From Sulfurovaceae bacterium (GTDB lineage Bacteria > Campylobacterota > Campylobacteria > Campylobacterales > Sulfurovaceae): a stretch of 59,124 bases of DNA. The translations under genes and the position numbers were made by a program. Every line of letters starts with the position of its first letter. Positions within the stretch are counted from its first letter, which is position 1. The DNA lies in assembly GCA_016744805.1 (NCBI GenBank), contig JADGDQ010000008.1, positions 1 through 59,124 of the forward strand. Direction: 5' to 3'. Below the pieces are notes generated by a model. The model had not been told where the DNA came from. It worked only from the letters and a program-made list of their open reading frames with translations, and ran no database searches. Positions 37,604 to 46,502 of the stretch are shown one piece after another.

Positions 37604-38257
37604 ATGCACTATTTTATATCTTTACTTTTAATTACTATAACACTTTTACATGCAGATGAGTTTCAAAGATTAAACTCTTCACCCACTTCTCTAATGAAAG
37701 AGAACATGAAAAAAGCAAAAGAGTGTGATGTTCCTTTTATAGCCAAAGAGAATTTTGATAGTGATTTTCGTTATGGCTGTTTTTGTGGCAAAGGGTATCC
37801 TTCTCTTGTTTCTGATACTAATAAAAGTTTTAGGAATTTAGATAGAGATGAGAAAGATGCACTGATTGCTAAATATTATTTGATTAAGCCTATAGATAGT
37901 ATAGATGAAGTCTGTATGAAGCATGATATTTGTTATATCTATGAAGGGCGAAAAGATCAATTATGTAATGATGTTTTTTATAATGAGTTACGAAAATTGT
38001 CAGATAGATTTTATGAAATAGCACGAGAGGATAGAAATAGTTCCAAAGCCATGCGATGCCAACGATTAGCATCAGATATAGGAGTTGTTTTTAAAACAAT
38101 ATTTGGTTCAGGTGATAATTTATCTATGATGAGAATGGGAATGTTTATGATGATAAATACTCCAATGACAATTATGAGTAAAGGAATTCAAAAATCTTCT
38201 CATCTTATGAATGATGAAGCACTTTATCCATTGGCAAATGAGAGATGTACACCATAA
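37604..38257 (+). CDS. Secreted phospholipase A2-like protein
   Basis: A 217-residue protein with a signal peptide (about 1-17). The start at M-H-Y-F-I-S fits the promoter better than an ATG 12 bases upstream. It has the two hallmarks of secretory PLA2: the calcium loop Y-G-C-F-C-G-K-G (57-64) and the catalytic C-M-K-H-D-I-C-Y (104-111) with the His107-Asp108 pair; a later C-N-D-V-F may hold the second Asp. The catalytic helix and loop are separated by about 40 residues, longer than in animal enzymes. A Met-rich hydrophobic stretch (about 170-190) lies near the end. It would release fatty acid from phospholipid outside the cytoplasm. Confidence 0.75.
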   Translation: MHYFISLLLITITLLHADEFQRLNSSPTSLMKENMKKAKECDVPFIAKENFDSDFRYGCFCGKGYPSLVSDTNKSFRNLDRDEKDALIAKYYLIKPIDSIDEVCMKHDICYIYEGRKDQLCNDVFYNELRKLSDRFYEIAREDRNSSKAMRCQRLASDIGVVFKTIFGSGDNLSMMRMGMFMMINTPMTIMSKGIQKSSHLMNDEALYPLANERCTP

Positions 38258-38364
38258 ACCCTAGGAGTTAATTTTAAAGATTTCTGTAGTTAATAAAACA
38301 TTCACTATCCTTTGATACTATTAGATATTAATTTTTTAGAATTTAAAAAAAGGTTTGTATTATT

Positions 38365-40188
38365 ATGTCAGTTATTATTAAAATAATAGTTCTTCTAAGT
38401 GCATTGGTATGGGGTGCAGGATTTGATTCTGCGGTTTTAAAACAAAAGTTTCTAACACCTGAAGAAGCATTTGGAGTAACTACTCTTAAAAAAGATTCAT
38501 CTATAGAAGTTTCAATTACTTTGGGTGAGAAGATTCATGTATACAAAAAATCTTTACGGTTTACTATTATTTCTCCAAAAGAGTTTTCACTAGATTCTAT
38601 AGAGTTACCTCCTGCCCATACTATTGACGAAGATGAGGTATATGGGAAGAAAATAGATATTTCTATTCCTTTAAAGAGTATTCACGAGAAGGTCAAAGGT
38701 GAGTTTACTCTTGCTGTAGAGTTTGAGGGCTGTTCTGATACAGGTATCTGTTACCAGCCTCAAAAACATGAATTTGTTTTTGATAAAGGAGAAGTTGATA
38801 CTTCTATAATACAAGAGAGTGAAGAAGTAAATACTAAGGAACAAAAAGATGTTTTTGGTAAAATAGGTTCTTTAGCAGATGAGGCTAATAGTGCAAAAAT
38901 AGCAGATGTTCTTAAAAATGAGAGTTCATTTTTTATTATTTTACTCTTTTTTATCTTTGGATTACTCCTTTCTTTGACACCTTGTATATTTCCTATGATT
39001 CCCATTCTTTCATCAATTATTGTATCACAATCAAATGATGGAAAAACAAGTACAGCCAAAGCATTTTTTACTTCATTGATTTATGTCTTATCTATGGCGG
39101 TTACTTATACTATAGTAGGACTTATTGCAGGACTTATGGGTGCAGATATTCAAACAGCTATGCAAAATCCTGTAGTCTTAACTATTTTTGCTGCTATGTT
39201 TGTGGCATTAGCATTTTCACTTTTTGGCTATTATGAGATTGCTCTTCCTACTTCTATCCAAAGTAAACTTACAAAAGCAAGTGATGATGCACAAGGTAAA
39301 GGGATTTTAGGAACAGTAATTATGGGCTTCTTATCTGCACTTATTGTTGGTCCTTGTGTTGCACCTCCTTTGGGTGGAGCTATACTCTTTATCTCTCACA
39401 CAGGAGATGCCCTTTTGGGTGGAACAGCTCTGTTTGTAATGAGCATGGGAATGGGTATGCCTCTTTTGCTTGTAGGTATAGGAGCAGGTAAATTTATGCC
39501 TCGTCCTGGTGGTTGGATGACCAAAGTATCACAAGTTTTTGGTCTAATGATGTTAGGTTTGGCTATATTTATGTTGGCTCGTATTCTTCCTGACCTTCTC
39601 ACTTTGATACTTTGGTCTCTATTGGCTATGGGTATATCTTTGTATATGGGGCTTTTAGATGGCAAATCACCAAATGGAATAAGTAGCTACCTAGGAAAAT
39701 TATTCTCAATTTTATTCTTATTATATGGTATCTTCTTATTTGTTGGAGGAGTGAGTGGCGCTAGTTCTGTATTTAAACCTTTTGAGAGATTTACAAATAC
39801 TAATGTAGCAAGTAATGTTTCGCATACTCAAATAAAAAGCCATAGAGGCTATAGCATAGAGAGACTCTTAGCAGAGGTAGAAGCTTCTAGTAAGCCTGTA
39901 GTTGTAGACTTTGGCAAAGACTCTTGTACTGCGTGTACAGAATTAGAACAAATCACTTTTCCTCATCCTTTGGTACAAGCCGAGCTTAAAGAGTTTACTT
40001 TTATCAAGATAGACCTTACTAACAATAGTGAAGAAGATAAAGCCTTACTCAAAAAATATGAACTCTTTGGCACACCAAATATTATATTTTTTGATAAAAA
40101 AAATAACTATTTAGCAGATAAAACACTTACAGGATTTATTAAACCTAGCGTTTTTGCTAATCATCTAAAGGGTATAAATAATAAATGA
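38365..40188 (+). CDS. dsbD: Thiol:disulfide interchange protein DsbD
   Basis: A 607-residue three-part DsbD. A signal peptide is followed by the periplasmic n-domain with redox Cys123 and Cys129 (E-G-C-S-D-T-G-I-C-Y-Q), the eight-helix membrane domain with L-T-P-C-I-F-P-M-I-P (Cys207) and G-P-C-V-A-P, and a C-terminal thioredoxin domain with C-T-A-C at 521-524. It passes electrons from cytoplasmic thioredoxin to the periplasm for disulfide reduction and cytochrome c assembly. It overlaps the next gene by 4 bases. Confidence 0.95.
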   Translation: MSVIIKIIVLLSALVWGAGFDSAVLKQKFLTPEEAFGVTTLKKDSSIEVSITLGEKIHVYKKSLRFTIISPKEFSLDSIELPPAHTIDEDEVYGKKIDISIPLKSIHEKVKGEFTLAVEFEGCSDTGICYQPQKHEFVFDKGEVDTSIIQESEEVNTKEQKDVFGKIGSLADEANSAKIADVLKNESSFFIILLFFIFGLLLSLTPCIFPMIPILSSIIVSQSNDGKTSTAKAFFTSLIYVLSMAVTYTIVGLIAGLMGADIQTAMQNPVVLTIFAAMFVALAFSLFGYYEIALPTSIQSKLTKASDDAQGKGILGTVIMGFLSALIVGPCVAPPLGGAILFISHTGDALLGGTALFVMSMGMGMPLLLVGIGAGKFMPRPGGWMTKVSQVFGLMMLGLAIFMLARILPDLLTLILWSLLAMGISLYMGLLDGKSPNGISSYLGKLFSILFLLYGIFLFVGGVSGASSVFKPFERFTNTNVASNVSHTQIKSHRGYSIERLLAEVEASSKPVVVDFGKDSCTACTELEQITFPHPLVQAELKEFTFIKIDLTNNSEEDKALLKKYELFGTPNIIFFDKKNNYLADKTLTGFIKPSVFANHLKGINNK

Positions 40189-41528
40189 AACGCTATGAAC
40201 TCCAAGCTATAGCGTCATATCTTAGTTCGTATGATTTTATAGCAGAAGCTAGACGGGTAGATGATACGACTATTGAACTTATCTTTGATAAAAAAAATAG
40301 TATCTTTTTTAATATGACACGAGGTAATAGCTTTGTTTATCAAAAAGAGACACAAAAACCTCTACAAAGCTATAAAGCTCCTTTTGATAATCTTCTGCAC
40401 TCGTTGTTAGCCTATAGTAAAATACTCTCTATCTCTGTACCTAATAACGATCGGATTTTGTCTATAGAGGTAGCTCCTAAAAGTAACTACAAAGAGAAAA
40501 AAGTAACACTCCAACTAGAATTTACTGGTAAAAATACTAATATAATACTTCTTGATGAGAGTGGAGTGATAATAGAAGCACTAAGACATGTAGATGCTAG
40601 TCGTTCGTTTAGAGTGATTCGCCCTGGAATAGAACTACTAGCACTCCCTAGCTATGAGAGAGAAGAGTTGTATCAAAAAGTAGAATCGGTAGATACTCTC
40701 TTAAGAGATAATTGGAAAGAGTATCAAAAAAAACGAATAAATAATATTAAGAAACAAAAACTTTTAATGGTAGAAAAAAAGATAGATAAACTCACCAAAC
40801 TCTTGGCTACTCTTCCTGATAAAAGCAAACTAGAAGAAGAAGCACTCAAATATAATAATTATGGAAATATTATATTAGCCAATCTCTATAGTATAAAACC
40901 CTATGATAAAACGCTTAAAACTTATGATTTTGATGGAGAAGAGATTAGTATTAAACTCCCCAAAAATATTGTGACAAACCGTATAAGCCAATACTACTTT
41001 AATCTCTCCAAAAGAGCCAAAAATAGAGCCAAAAATGTTTATATAGAACAAGAAAATCTTAGTAGTAAACTTAACTTTTATCAAAATATATATCACTCAG
41101 CCAAACAAGCTACAGATATGTATGACTTAGAGATACTTATCCCAAAACGAGCAAAATCACAACGAAAAAAAGAGAAACTCAAAGAGTGCGAACTCTTTTG
41201 GATAGAAGATTACAAAGTATTAGTAGGACGCAATAGTATAGAGAATCAAAAACTCCTACAAGTAGCCAAAGCAAATGATCTTTGGATGCATATTAGAGAT
41301 GTTCCCTCATCCCATGTAATTATCAAAACAGATAAACAAAATCTTCCAAAGAGTGTAATTGAAGCATCTGCAAAATTATGTGTAGATTTTTCAGTGCAAC
41401 AAGCAGGAGAGTACGAAGTAGACTATACCAAACGAAAGTTCGTCAAAGTCCAAGAGGGATCAAGTGTATTATATAACAAATACGAAACCCTCCGTGTACG
41501 AAAAGAGGGCGTGGAGATACGAGAGTAA
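40185..41528 (+). CDS. rqcH: NFACT-family ribosome quality control protein (RqcH-like)
   Basis: A 447-residue NFACT protein. The N-terminal domain has the D89-R90 pair that in RqcH is needed for C-terminal alanine tailing. A coiled-coil middle follows (about 180-310) and then the NFACT-R domain (F-W-I-E-D-Y-K-V-L-V-G-R-N-S-I-E-N, then L-W-M-H-I-R-D-V-P-S-S-H-V-I-I). At 447 residues it is shorter than Bacillus RqcH (about 570). It would bind split 50S subunits with stalled chains. Homologues are often mislabelled fibronectin-binding proteins. The ATG overlaps the dsbD stop. Confidence 0.85.
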   Translation: MKRYELQAIASYLSSYDFIAEARRVDDTTIELIFDKKNSIFFNMTRGNSFVYQKETQKPLQSYKAPFDNLLHSLLAYSKILSISVPNNDRILSIEVAPKSNYKEKKVTLQLEFTGKNTNIILLDESGVIIEALRHVDASRSFRVIRPGIELLALPSYEREELYQKVESVDTLLRDNWKEYQKKRINNIKKQKLLMVEKKIDKLTKLLATLPDKSKLEEEALKYNNYGNIILANLYSIKPYDKTLKTYDFDGEEISIKLPKNIVTNRISQYYFNLSKRAKNRAKNVYIEQENLSSKLNFYQNIYHSAKQATDMYDLEILIPKRAKSQRKKEKLKECELFWIEDYKVLVGRNSIENQKLLQVAKANDLWMHIRDVPSSHVIIKTDKQNLPKSVIEASAKLCVDFSVQQAGEYEVDYTKRKFVKVQEGSSVLYNKYETLRVRKEGVEIRE

Positions 41529-41541
41529 GCGAAAGCCTACT
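41524..41541. terminator. Small GAAA-loop hairpin between convergent genes
   Basis: AGTAAGC-GAAA-GCCTACT, seven pairs with one A/C mismatch, spanning both convergent stop codons. No T run follows, so termination is uncertain. Confidence 0.35.
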
Positions 41542-43135
41542 ATACCTCAAAAAAGAGTTTATTATCTTTTTTCCAATAGAGTGTATGACTCTGATACTCT
41601 TCATTTAGTTGTGGAAAGTCTTCTCTGTAGTGAGCACCTCGGCTCTCTTTTCGGTTGATTGCTCCTAATAAGAGTATTTGGGCTAACTCGATTGTGTTTG
41701 TAAACTCTAAAAGTTCTATAAGGTTGGTATTATATATTTTGTTTGTGTCCCCTAGACCCATAAGTGGGAGTTCTTTTTGTATTTGTTCTACTGTGTCAAG
41801 CAAAGAAGAAAGGGCTTTTTGTGTTCTAACAATTCCTGCATTTTGATAAAAAGATTTTCCTAAGCTATCTCGTTTTGTATAAAAATTTACACTATTTTTG
41901 CTTTTGTAGAGGCTTGTAATATATTCTGTATCTAAGAGCAATTGTTTGTTATCAGCTTTTTGTATACAGGCTTCTTTGCTATAAATAGTTGCATTCTTGC
42001 CTACTCTTCTTCCAAATACAATAAGCTCTAGGAGTGAGTTACCACCTAATCTATTGGCACCATGTATTTTGGCATTGCTACACTCACCTACAGCAAAACA
42101 GCCCTCTAGCCCTCTAACCCTTAGAGAGCTATCTACATCAATACCACCCATACTATAGTGTGCTACTGGCTTAATAGGGATAAGCTCTGTGAGTGGGTCT
42201 ATGCCCTCGTGAAGTTTGCATAGGTGTACCTCTTGGGGGAGGAGTTCTAGCAGTTTCTCTTCACCCAAATGACGAATATCCAAAAATACCTCTAAGCCTT
42301 GATGCAACTGCTCATAGATAGCTCGTGCTACAACATCTCTTGGCAGAAGTTCATCTACAAATCTCTCTTGGTTGCTGTTGAGTAAATAGCCACCCTCTCC
42401 TCTAGCACTTTCAGAGATAAGAATAGACGAACCCTTAAGAGCAGTAGGGTGAAACTGTACAAACTCTATATCACTCAAATAGCCTCCTGCACGCAAAACA
42501 GCCGAGACTCCATCTCCTGTAGAACCAAAGGCATTGGTGGTAAAACCATGATACAAAGAGCTATATCCACCTGTAGCAATAATTACACTAGAGGCATCTA
42601 TCTGTTTGAGTTCTCCTGAGGCAATATCAAGAAGTACTGCTCCTTTGATCGTGGCATCTTCTTGGATAAGATTGATTAAAAAATGATGGTCAAGAAATTC
42701 TATACCCTCTTTAAGACAAGTGTCATAGAGAGTATGGAGTATCTTAAGACCTGTATAGTCTTGACTATAACATGCTCTTTTTGCGTTTGCACCACCCAAC
42801 TGTCTTTGGGCTACTTTGGCATCTGTAGTTCTGCTAAAAGGGACACCTATAGACTCTAACCACTCTATAGATTTTGATGCTTCTTGGCAGAGTATCTCTA
42901 TCATATTGGGGTCACAAAGACCTTTTGAAGATTTGAGTGTATCTTTTATATGTGACTCAATACTATCTATACCCACATTTCCCAAAGATGCATTTATGCC
43001 ACCTTGTGCCATTGCTGTTTGTGAGGAGGTTGCTGTCTGTTTGCCTACAACAACCACATTAGCTCCCATAGCCTTAGCACTCAATGCTGCACTTAACCCT
43101 GCTCCACCTGAACCAATAATAAGTATATCAATCAT
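41540..43135 (-). CDS. nadB: L-aspartate oxidase-like flavoprotein (NadB/SdhA family)
   Basis: A 531-residue FAD protein: dinucleotide-binding I-I-G-S-G-G-A-G-L-S-A-A (6-17), A-Q-G-G-I-N-A-S, F-H-P-T-A-L with the catalytic region S-E-S-A-R-G-E-G-G, H-Y-S-M-G-G-I-D-V, and E-C-S-N-A-K-I-H-G-A-N-R-L-G-G-N-S-L-L-E. The length and the R-G-E-G-G / H-Y-S-M-G-G pattern fit L-aspartate oxidase, the first step of NAD synthesis. The related succinate dehydrogenase/fumarate reductase flavoprotein is possible, but no iron-sulfur or membrane subunit gene is near. It is 7 bases after dxr. Confidence 0.75.
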   Translation of the reverse strand: MIDILIIGSGGAGLSAALSAKAMGANVVVVGKQTATSSQTAMAQGGINASLGNVGIDSIESHIKDTLKSSKGLCDPNMIEILCQEASKSIEWLESIGVPFSRTTDAKVAQRQLGGANAKRACYSQDYTGLKILHTLYDTCLKEGIEFLDHHFLINLIQEDATIKGAVLLDIASGELKQIDASSVIIATGGYSSLYHGFTTNAFGSTGDGVSAVLRAGGYLSDIEFVQFHPTALKGSSILISESARGEGGYLLNSNQERFVDELLPRDVVARAIYEQLHQGLEVFLDIRHLGEEKLLELLPQEVHLCKLHEGIDPLTELIPIKPVAHYSMGGIDVDSSLRVRGLEGCFAVGECSNAKIHGANRLGGNSLLELIVFGRRVGKNATIYSKEACIQKADNKQLLLDTEYITSLYKSKNSVNFYTKRDSLGKSFYQNAGIVRTQKALSSLLDTVEQIQKELPLMGLGDTNKIYNTNLIELLEFTNTIELAQILLLGAINRKESRGAHYREDFPQLNEEYQSHTLYWKKDNKLFFEV

Positions 43136-43142
43136 ATATTCT

Positions 43143-44225
43143 CTATCCTCTCTTTAGGTATGCTCTAACTTCTCTATCTATTGTCTCAATATCCTCTATA
43201 GATGATGCTCGTGTATTTTCAAACTTTTTATACGCATCTAATACTCTCTCGCTCATGCCAAAAAATGTACATGCTCCTACTTCAAATGCTTTAATAGCCT
43301 CTTCATTGGCTGCGTTTACAATAATACCCAAATGAGGGTTTTCTAAAAGATGCTCTTTGATACTCCAGATAGGATACTGATATTGCGTAATTGGTTGAAA
43401 GTTTATCTCTCCTATAGAGAGCAAATCTACAGGTGGCAAGATAGACTCACTCACTTCTCCTCTTAGAGCAAAAGCAATAGGAAGTTTCATATCTACACCT
43501 GCATAGTGTGCGGTTGTAGAGCCATCTCTAAACTGAACAAGAGCATGAATAATAGATTTTCGCTCTATAATAGCATCAATATTTGTAGTATCAAAGAGCC
43601 ACTTTGCTTCCAAGAGTTCAAAAAGCTTATTTGTCATTGTAGCAGAATCTATAGTAATCTTATTTCCCATAGACCAATTTGGATGTTTGAGGGCATCTTC
43701 AAACGAAGCAGAGGCTATCTTGTCTCTCTCCCAATCCCTAAAAGCTCCACCACTTGCTGTAATATAGAGTTTATCTAAGGGGCGACTGTTCATCAGATAC
43801 CAAAGACCAAAATGCTCACTATCAATAGGTGTAATATAGCTCATATCAATAAACTCTCCTGCAACCACTAATGACTCTTTGTTGGCTAGGGCTACTTTGC
43901 GTTTGAGTTCTATAGCTTTGAGTGTTGGGGCTACACCCACATACCCCACAAGGGCATTGACTATAGTAGGGCTTGTACTTTGGGAGAGGAGTTCAAGTAT
44001 CCCCTCTTTGCCTACATAAACAGACGAATGATTGACTAAATGCCTATCAGATTCATTTGCAATAGCTACAAAGTCAGGCTTATATTGGGCTATTTGTTGA
44101 TTGAGCAGAGTAATATTAGCTCCTGCCACAAGAGCTTCTATTTTGATATTATATCGTGAGGCGATAAGCAGAGTATTGACACCAATAGATCCTGTAGAAC
44201 CTAAAATTACAATAGAATCAGACAT
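43143..44225 (-). CDS. dxr: 1-deoxy-D-xylulose 5-phosphate reductoisomerase
   Basis: A 360-residue Dxr. The NADPH motif is G-S-T-G-S-I-G (9-15), metal and substrate motifs are V-A-L-A-N-K-E-S-L-V and P-I-D-S-E-H, with I-T-A-S-G-G-A-F-R-D and H-P-N-W-S-M-G following. It makes methylerythritol phosphate, the committed step of the non-mevalonate isoprenoid pathway. It follows cdsA by 3 bases. ispA, which uses the end product, lies 1.4 kb away on the other strand. Confidence 0.96.
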   Translation of the reverse strand: MSDSIVILGSTGSIGVNTLLIASRYNIKIEALVAGANITLLNQQIAQYKPDFVAIANESDRHLVNHSSVYVGKEGILELLSQSTSPTIVNALVGYVGVAPTLKAIELKRKVALANKESLVVAGEFIDMSYITPIDSEHFGLWYLMNSRPLDKLYITASGGAFRDWERDKIASASFEDALKHPNWSMGNKITIDSATMTNKLFELLEAKWLFDTTNIDAIIERKSIIHALVQFRDGSTTAHYAGVDMKLPIAFALRGEVSESILPPVDLLSIGEINFQPITQYQYPIWSIKEHLLENPHLGIIVNAANEEAIKAFEVGACTFFGMSERVLDAYKKFENTRASSIEDIETIDREVRAYLKRG

Positions 44226-44228
44226 CTA

Positions 44229-44975
44229 TTATAAAAATGCCCGAAGAGCAATAACCATCACAATAGCTCCAAAGAGATAGCCGTCAATTCTATCTAAGAC
44301 CCCACCATGTCCTGGCAAAATATCACCACTATCTTTGACTCCTGCTTCTCTTTTGAGGTAACTTTCAAATAAATCCCCAAAGATAGAAGATACAGAAGTA
44401 AACAAAGTAACCATAAGAGCAATCCATAAATCAGCAATATAAAGCCCCATATAAGTACCTGCAATAGTTGCAAACAACACGCCACCTACTACACCCTCAA
44501 TAGTCTTATTTGGAGAGGTTGGAGAAAATTGTGTTTTTCCAATGGTTTTACCTGTAAAAAATGCCCCTATATCTGTAAGTGCTACAGTAATAAGCAACCA
44601 TAACATAGCCTCTATACCAAAATCTTGATAAAGTATCCAAAAGAAGAGTATCCCACTTACAGGATATAAAAATGGCAAAAGAAGCTCTCTAGGGAACTTG
44701 GTATTATACGCTCTTGTTCCAGCAAAAATAATCATAACCAAAAAGAAAAGGTCATCAGGGTTAGGATAAAAATAGGCAACAATCCATAAAACTATAGCCC
44801 AAAAATAGACAGAGTTATTCTCTAATTTAAAAAGTCTCATAGCTTCATGGAAAGCCAACATATAGACAACACCCAAAAATGCCCACATCAAGAGAGGATC
44901 ATCAATCCACCCTATAGTTCCTACAAGAGCCAAAAGCCCTATGCCTGTTATCCATCTCTTTTGATAATCTGTCAT
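44229..44975 (-). CDS. cdsA: Phosphatidate cytidylyltransferase
   Basis: A 248-residue membrane protein with about seven helices and the CDP-diglyceride synthase signature near the C-terminus: S-I-F-G-D-L-F-E-S-Y-L-K-R-E-A-G-V-K-D-S, then D-I-L-P-G-H-G-G-V-L-D-R-I-D. It makes CDP-diacylglycerol for phospholipid synthesis. cdsA-dxr adjacency is a widely conserved pair. Confidence 0.95.
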   Translation of the reverse strand: MTDYQKRWITGIGLLALVGTIGWIDDPLLMWAFLGVVYMLAFHEAMRLFKLENNSVYFWAIVLWIVAYFYPNPDDLFFLVMIIFAGTRAYNTKFPRELLLPFLYPVSGILFFWILYQDFGIEAMLWLLITVALTDIGAFFTGKTIGKTQFSPTSPNKTIEGVVGGVLFATIAGTYMGLYIADLWIALMVTLFTSVSSIFGDLFESYLKREAGVKDSGDILPGHGGVLDRIDGYLFGAIVMVIALRAFL

Positions 44976-45027
44976 TTCTTCTACCTTTGACTACAATAAT
45001 ATAAAGAAAATTATAGCCAAAAAAACT

Positions 45028-45525
45028 CTATTTAAAATTACCAAAAACCAGTGGAGCTTTGAGTTCTAGCGTTTTGACCTCTGCTATTACTGCTTGAAGA
45101 TCATCAATTTTTTTGCCACTCACACGCACCTCATCACCCTGAATAGATGGAGTTACCTTGATTTTAAGAGCCTTAATAGCTTTGACTATCTCTTTGGCTT
45201 CCTCTTTATCTATGGTATCTACTACTCTATAGATAACCTTTGTATTGCCTCCTGATATTCCTTCAGTTTTGACCTCTTCGAGTGATTTACCTGCGATGCC
45301 TCTTTTGATAAGCTTAGAGATAAGAATATCTTTGAGTGCATCAATCTTACTTTCGCTAGAAGAGCTTAGTGTTAAAGTTTTTGCTTTTTCATTTAGCTCT
45401 ATTTCAGCCAAAATCCCTTTAAAATCAAAACGGTTCTGCAACTCTTTTTGAGCCATTATAATACCATTTTTCAACTCCATCATATCTAACTTAGCCGTTA
45501 TATCAAAATAGTGATCTTTTGCCAT
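45028..45525 (-). CDS. yajQ: YajQ-family nucleotide-binding protein
   Basis: A 165-residue UPF0234/YajQ protein: start A-K-D-H-Y-F-D-I-T-A-K-L-D-M-M-E-L-K-N, then R-F-D-F-K-G and the end V-R-V-S-G-K-K-I-D-D-L-Q. Two ferredoxin-like halves bind nucleotides; some homologues bind cyclic di-GMP. AAGGGG precedes the ATG. It lies divergent from ispA. Confidence 0.93.
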   Translation of the reverse strand: MAKDHYFDITAKLDMMELKNGIIMAQKELQNRFDFKGILAEIELNEKAKTLTLSSSSESKIDALKDILISKLIKRGIAGKSLEEVKTEGISGGNTKVIYRVVDTIDKEEAKEIVKAIKALKIKVTPSIQGDEVRVSGKKIDDLQAVIAEVKTLELKAPLVFGNFK

Positions 45526-45608
45526 TATTTATTTCCCCTTTTTGTAGTAAATAAACTTTTTTTATTTTTGTTTGAATTTGCATAGAGATGATTTTATCCT
45601 AATTTAGT

Positions 45609-45614
45609 TATAAT
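45609..45614 (+). promoter_or_regulatory. -10 box for ispA-tkt
   Basis: TATAAT (AGTTATAATTTC), 28 bases before the ispA ATG. Confidence 0.5.
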
Positions 45615-45641
45615 TTCGCCAAATTATTAAAAGAGAGTGTG

Positions 45642-46490
45642 ATGGAACGATTTGAAGAGTATTTAAAATCTAATTTACCACAAGTGCCGTCGTTTCATCC
45701 TGTCTATGAATTAGCATTATCGCAAATGCTCTTAGCAGGTGGCAAACGCTTTCGTCCTATGCTACTGCTTAGTATTGTAGATGCCTATGAGCCTTTGCTC
45801 TATGAGGGGGCATTGCCAGTAGCTATGAGTATAGAGATGCTTCATACCTATTCTCTTATTCATGATGACCTCCCAAGTATGGATAACTCTCCTTTGCGTC
45901 GTGGACAGCCTACACTGCATGTACTCTATGATGAGACTACGGCTATATTAGCAGGTGATGCATTGAATACAGATGCTTTTTATATACTCTCCAAAGCCCC
46001 TCTTCGTGCAGATATAAAGATTAAACTTGTAGAGTTACTTGCACGAGATGGTGGTGGTCGTGGTATGGTACTAGGGCAAGCTCTTGACTGTTATTTTGAA
46101 AACAAACCACTTACTCTCGATCAGGTTAAGGTCTTGCATAGCAATAAAACAGCTAAGCTTATTGCAGTAAGCTTGCAAATGGGTGCGGTTATTGTGCAAC
46201 TTGATAAAAGTATTCAAGATGATTTATATAGTTTTGGATTAGATTTAGGATTACTTTTTCAGATTCAAGATGACATCATAGATGAAACACAAAGTGAAGA
46301 AGAGGCAGGAAAAACTACAGGTAATGATACAGATAAAAATAGCTTTGTTAATCTTTTGGGATTAGATGAGAGTCTCTCTCAGGCTAATATATTGGCAAAA
46401 GATTTACAAAGACGATTTGAAAATTTCGATAAGAAACTACAGACCGCTTTAACTCCCCTGATGGATAAATATCTCCACAGACACATATAA
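45642..46490 (+). CDS. ispA: Short-chain polyprenyl diphosphate synthase
   Basis: About 282 residues. The ATG is preferred to a GTG three bases before it. The first Asp-rich motif is I-H-D-D-L-P-S-M-D with two residues between Asp pairs (D-D-x-x-x-x-D type), G-G-K-R-F-R-P is the diphosphate site, and F-Q-I-Q-D-D-I-I-D is the second Asp motif. It condenses IPP with allylic diphosphates, probably to farnesyl diphosphate. It is 12 bases before tkt. Confidence 0.93.
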   Translation: MERFEEYLKSNLPQVPSFHPVYELALSQMLLAGGKRFRPMLLLSIVDAYEPLLYEGALPVAMSIEMLHTYSLIHDDLPSMDNSPLRRGQPTLHVLYDETTAILAGDALNTDAFYILSKAPLRADIKIKLVELLARDGGGRGMVLGQALDCYFENKPLTLDQVKVLHSNKTAKLIAVSLQMGAVIVQLDKSIQDDLYSFGLDLGLLFQIQDDIIDETQSEEEAGKTTGNDTDKNSFVNLLGLDESLSQANILAKDLQRRFENFDKKLQTALTPLMDKYLHRHI

Positions 46491-46502
46491 AGGAAAACAT
46501 TT

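Noticed and set aside
41540-43135. Succinate dehydrogenase/fumarate reductase flavoprotein subunit
   Set aside because: The family is the same, but no iron-sulfur or cytochrome b subunit gene is adjacent and the length fits L-aspartate oxidase.
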